This document shows positions 59,712 to 64,000 of a stretch of DNA of 64,000 nucleotides, piece after piece; positions within the stretch are counted from its first letter, which is position 1; every line of letters begins with the position of its first letter. The notes under the pieces were generated by a model. That model made no database searches. It was not told the DNA's origin and saw only the letters and a program-made list of their open reading frames with translations. The position numbers and the translations under genes are program-made. This DNA is from Apostichopus japonicus (taxonomy: Eukaryota > Echinodermata > Holothuroidea > Aspidochirotida > Stichopodidae). The stretch spans positions 17,399,213 through 17,463,212 of the forward strand of contig NC_092574.1 of NCBI RefSeq assembly GCF_037975245.1, given 5' to 3'.

Positions 59712-61836
59712 GTGAGTGATACCGTTCTACAACTTTCAAGTAAATTGTGTGGTGTCTTTGTTTAAAGTAGACCTGGCTATGTCCCATTGACCAACACAGT
59801 TGTGTCTTGTACTGTATACACTTTAGTACAACAGATACTGTAGCTATGCAGTCATTAAAATATGTGTCTTTCATATTTATTAGTGAAATTATTGACATGG
59901 ACAGTATGAGTAATTTGTCACAATTTAATCTGTTGGCAAACTGTATGGAAGTACAGTAAGTTGCTAAGTAAAAAGTTTTGACATCAGGCTAAACCTTTAT
60001 AGTAACTGACAATGATGTACAGTATAATGTATGTTGAGTTGATCTACCTTGTTTTAAAACATAGATATTCATAAATCTTCATTATCGGTAAAAGAAAGTC
60101 CACAGATGTGGCACACAGTTATTGATATGTATATGAAAGCCTCATTGTACATCATTCCATAAATGACCAAATATCATAAACCTCAATTTGTAACCATCCC
60201 TATTATATACTAATATTACATGTGTAGTTTAATCACATAATCGTGACAATTGTACTTTTGTGCTTGAACTTTGACCCATCCGCAGAGGAAGAGCATTCAG
60301 TTAAAAAATCAGGCAATATTAACAAAGTTGTGTCCCGTGTTTGCCAATACACAGTTATTTTAGGATATTAGTTGGGCGCGCGTGCGAGCAAATGCGTTGG
60401 CCGTAATACATAAAACTGAGACAGACTAATGTAGCCCACATAGCAAACACTTTAATTGCTAGACCCAGTGCAGTCATGAATTCAACTTCCAGGGGAAGAC
60501 GTACTAATCACTCGAGTGTAAATGTGACAGTCCTCTGAATGGCTCCCTCTGTTATGGAAACATTATTTGAGGGAGGGAGGGAGCCAGACACTAACTGTAA
60601 ATGCCATCCCTAATACGGTGCGAGGCATCCAGCTCAGCGATCGCATAAAACATGTAAGCACAACATGCATCCGATTAATGTTTTGAATAACCAAAGCCAA
60701 AGTTATTGTCTGAACATGGATTCCTTCTTTGCAAACTTTACCATGAAAAATGTGAACGGCTGATGAGCCAAAATTTAACGGTTGAATAAATTAACCGATC
60801 TCCGCATACAGAGTGACGCCCAAGTCTGATTCTCAGGAGCAAGACAAAACTTACCAAAGAGTTTTGTTATCAAATATTGGTGTAGAAGTTCATACATTAC
60901 ATACTCATTATCTGTATTAGACTTGTCGCAGGTTTATCTTTTTGGGACGTAAATGAAGTATCGGCTATTTATACTTATACAGGAGTAGACCTTCTATATG
61001 GAAGCAGATAACTTGTACTGGCATATATCTGATAGCAAATCATATCTGATGCAAGATCTGTAAGTAAATATTGTTAGTAAAGTGTATCAAAAATTAAATG
61101 TTGAAGATCAGAAAATAGAGGTAGAAATACTGTATAACCGACCCTAAAAAGACTTTTTCTTGTTTCGCTTTTTGTATATTACATTTCTTCCTTAAAGTCC
61201 TCCCTGAGTATTAAGGATCTCTCTAAATAATCAAAGCCCTGCAATCTTAGTATATATATGTGGTGTATGAATAAGTTTACATGCATACTGTGTCATACTG
61301 TCATAAATATACTGTATGTATTAGTACTGTTGTAGCTGTACTGATATGCATAGTAAATAGCTGCACTGTGTCTGACAGTAAAATTGTAACCACTTTTTCG
61401 AAAAGCAGTGAAATATTTCACCGGAAATTAAAAAATTTATATAGTGAAAGAAGGACACATCAACTTTGTATTCTGAAGCACTTTCACAAATAATTGTACA
61501 CATTTAAGTAAATTAACAAAATATTTCAATACATAACAGAATATTTTAATGCAGTAATTTGGTCTCTGTCTCTGTGTTCAAAACCCATACAACTTTGCAC
61601 TTGTTTGTATACTGTACACAGCAATGAGCCCTCTTTGCATAACATTTTGTGATGCGATGCTGGAGAAATTTCTTGTTGTCACATTGCTTTTAGTATCGTG
61701 AAGTACGATATTATCTTTTTCAAAATTTCAAAATCCAATGAATATTAGTGATCATCACTATGAGGTATACCGTACTGTACAACAGATGCCCAATCATCCC
61801 AGTGATAATTCTAACTGTGATGACAGTTTACTGAAA
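59712..61836. other. NSDHL intron or flank, non-coding
   Basis: No further NSDHL exon was found in any frame with the expected phase-2 acceptor. A (GGGA)n stretch lies at about 60,569-60,587. Confidence 0.35.
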
Positions 61837-62070
61837 CCTGCTGTATTACCAAAGCAGGTAAATAGCTGCAGTTGCCTATTAAACCAAAGTACAGACTAAA
61901 GCCCCCACCCTGAGCCTGCTGTATTACCAGAGCAGGTAAATAGCTGCAGTTCCCTATTAAACCAAAGAACAGACTTATCCCCACCCTAAACCTGCTGTAT
62001 TACCAAAGCAGGTAAATAGCTGCAGTTCCCTATTAAACCAAAGTACAGACTTATCCCCCCATCCTGAACC
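61837..62070. repeat. ~74-bp tandem repeat, 3 copies
   Basis: Units begin CCTGCTGTATTACCAAAGCAGG at about 61,838, 61,914 and 61,989 and contain TAAATAGCTGCAGTTCCCTA and ACCAAAGTACAGACTTATCC. The copies are more than 90% alike by eye. Each unit starts with a CCTGCT/AGCAGG inverted pair. Confidence 0.9.
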
Positions 62071-63353
62071 CATCAATTACTATAATTTATAAGGGCAGCA
62101 TATAGAGATCTGAAGCTGATTTTGTCAGCAATTACTCCCCAGCACTTAAAGTTAATGATATTACAAAGGTATCATTCGGTTATCTTGTTATTAAAAGATA
62201 AACAGTTTTCAGTTGTAGTCTTTGATCTCATTTACCATATATAAAGTATACAGTACTGGAATTTGCCTATTAGGGCGGCAGACGATACCCACTGTATAGC
62301 ATTACACACCTACTGCACTCTTATTCGTAATAGCTTAGCTGACAATGCAATTTTATATAATAATACCCCGTTGTTCAGGAATTGTTTAAATATAGAATAT
62401 TTAGGTGGCAAAAGAAAATTTCCCCTCTTTTTGTTACATTGTTGAATTTATTGAAAGAATTTGCGTCAATCACTGTTCGAGTAAAAGGTTAAGTGCACTG
62501 TCCAGTATGACAAAGCAAACATTGTACGTAGACCAGACCTGCTGTATTGTAAGGCCCCTCGATGTTACTCATTTGAGAGGACATAGTAGAAGCTGTTCCT
62601 CCATTATAAGCAAGACCCCTTCTGGACGCTAAATATGTAAATGTCTGATGGTTTGACTAGGAATGGAGAAATATTTACAACGGTCTTTTCGGAATTAAAT
62701 GATGTGTCCATTTGTAACGTACAAAAATCAGTATTTTTAAATATTTTATGTAGTAGAACTGTCACCAAGAACACAATATAATAATCACCAATTCCCTGTG
62801 TACAGTAGGCCTACAGTGAAGTGAACTCAGTGAGTATCCATCATCCAACTGCAATTACTGCACATTTTATGATGCAAGGATGTCCAAAACTGTGCTACAT
62901 TTTGTAAACTTTGTGTAAACCAAGCTCAAATTTACAGCATGAGGTGTAGAATTATTATCTTAATCATTTTCCATGATCTTTGCAATTTGTGAAACACGAT
63001 ATGCAGTATCAGGTGAAAGCCTGCATGGCTAACACACAGATTGAAAACGACCACATGACATTTGGCCCAGGGTAAGGGCACAGGCACACAACCAAAATTG
63101 CTCCATTTCATGTGAAACCAACTGCTCTTTCTCCATTCTATGACAGCACAACATACAATCTAACACACAAAAATGATGTGGAAAAAGAATTTTGGCACAG
63201 TTTAAAGCGTAACATATATGTAAACTTTCAAATTTTGCTGTGCACCACATGATCAGGACTGACTTTGTGCAGTTCAGTGTTTAATATGAAACACCATATC
63301 TCAGATATATATAAGAAAAAAAAAGTATGGATTGCACTAGATTAACACCCGAC
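62071..63353. other. Non-coding, no gene seen
   Basis: AT-rich sequence without supported exons. Confidence 0.35.
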
Positions 63354-63357
63354 TTAA

Positions 63358-63714
63358 AGGGAGTGAAGATTTGCACACAAAGAAACGTCTGATGCCGGTA
63401 ATCTGACCTAGTTTTGAATGAGGTGTCACAGAAGTGTTTGACACCACCATCGATCCCAGAAAATACACACACACCTTGCTACCGCCGGTAATTAGACACT
63501 AGTGTACAGTCAATACACGCAGCTACGGTCATACCCACAACACAGAGTACATAGCAGCGATGGACATCTCAGGTCTAGATAAAAAATAACAAGGTATCAC
63601 GTTTCATTACTGTCTGCATTTCGTAGCGACAAGAAAAAAACTTCACTTGCAAGCAATGGAAAGTTACTTTTTTCAGAGGGAGGCAGGCGGTTTGGGACGA
63701 GTCTTCAGTGCCTT
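63358..63714. mobile_element. 357-bp element flanked by TTAA (Kolobok/piggyBac-like)
   Basis: TTAA flanks both sides (63,354-63,357 and 63,715-63,718). Ends AGGGAGTGAAGATTTGC and, inverted, AGGCACTGAAGACTCGTC. Elements with TTAA targets and AGG-type ends fit Kolobok or piggyBac derivatives. No transposase. It is related to 55,747-56,115. Confidence 0.78.
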
Positions 63715-63718
63715 TAAA

Positions 63719-64000
63719 TTGACCCGTGTGAAGGGCACAAGCCAACAATCCAGATCGATGATTTTATTTTTAACCTACTCCTTGGTCTCCACTCTACCAT
63801 AACACAATATCTCTCATGCACAAGAAAGATGTGGGAAAGTATATATTTTGGAACAAATATGGAACCAATAGAATGTGGTTGTCCTTTTTGTGTGTCTGGA
63901 CTTATTTTGTGGTACAGTATGGTGCAAACCTTGATAAAACTCTCTTTCTCAGAGAAATGCTTATTACAGGACCTGACTCTGACTAGATCAACTGGAATTG
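63719..64000. other. Non-coding window end
   Basis: No coding signal recognised. Confidence 0.35.

Noticed and set aside
59712-64000. Further NSDHL exons (for example after the AG at 60,294 or 63,953)
   Set aside because: The continued frames hit stops within a few codons and lack the expected ELF..VN..GT motif.

Overview
The window looks like nuclear DNA from an animal, most likely a marine invertebrate deuterostome such as an echinoderm. All recognisable genes are split by GT-AG introns, and non-coding DNA is AT-rich and crowded with transposons and simple repeats. The lineage is inferred from gene content: a DUF229 sulfatase-fold protein, a DEG/ENaC channel, a short secreted protein with an NYCGGCNA cysteine motif, Penelope and CR1-like retroelements, and swarms of short hAT-type elements. 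No marker gene proves it, and the holothurian-like feel of the repeats is only an impression.

Left part (1-8.1 kb). A probable minus-strand gene of unknown function ends at 3603, with phase-compatible exons up to about 4.7 kb. A DUF229 gene follows on the plus strand (exons 5251-6855 and 7397-7948, 5' end not found). An isolated minus-strand ORF lies at 489-683.

Repeat-rich part (8.1-24.8 kb). I find no confident host gene here. It holds a 0.9-kb hAT-like element (10,663), a 1.08-kb element with two opposed tandem-repeat arms and a perfect 8-bp target duplication (13,566-14,643), a tRNA-derived SINE (15.5 kb), a 1.5-kb 18-bp satellite with higher-order structure (16.4-18.0 kb), a 137-bp AT microsatellite, a nested pair of hAT-type elements (19,123-20,222), and the 3' end of a LINE (22.8-23.3 kb).

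Ion-channel part (24.87-34.13 kb). A ten-exon DEG/ENaC gene can be read from start to stop (469 aa). All intron phases agree. Its introns hold a Penelope-like element fragment with a GIY-YIG domain, two SINEs and a hAT-type fragment.

Middle part (34-50 kb). Mitochondrial ribosomal protein L30 is complete in three exons on the minus strand (39,265-41,227). A secreted cysteine-rich protein gene on the minus strand shows a signal-peptide exon and one domain exon (44,623-45,887). Other contents are a degenerate array of TGACCT-type motifs (35.9-36.9 kb), two solo Penelope-type terminal motifs, and a diverged ~245-bp tandem repeat (48.95-49.65 kb).

Right part (50.5-64 kb). A two-exon minus-strand gene joins a Tc1/mariner-type bipartite helix-turn-helix domain to a C-terminal BEN domain, with a CR1-like LINE fragment in its intron. 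This is the best candidate here for something little described: a domesticated transposase DNA-binding domain. Two exons of NSDHL, a sterol C-4 demethylation enzyme, lie at 56,433-56,597 and 59,638-59,711. Their intron contains a hAT-type element inserted inside another. Two related ~360-bp TTAA-flanked elements lie on either side of these exons.

The genes are unrelated housekeeping, signalling and secreted functions, not a pathway cluster. The unifying theme is dense non-autonomous DNA transposons, several dated relative to each other by nesting and supported by target-site duplications visible in the sequence.
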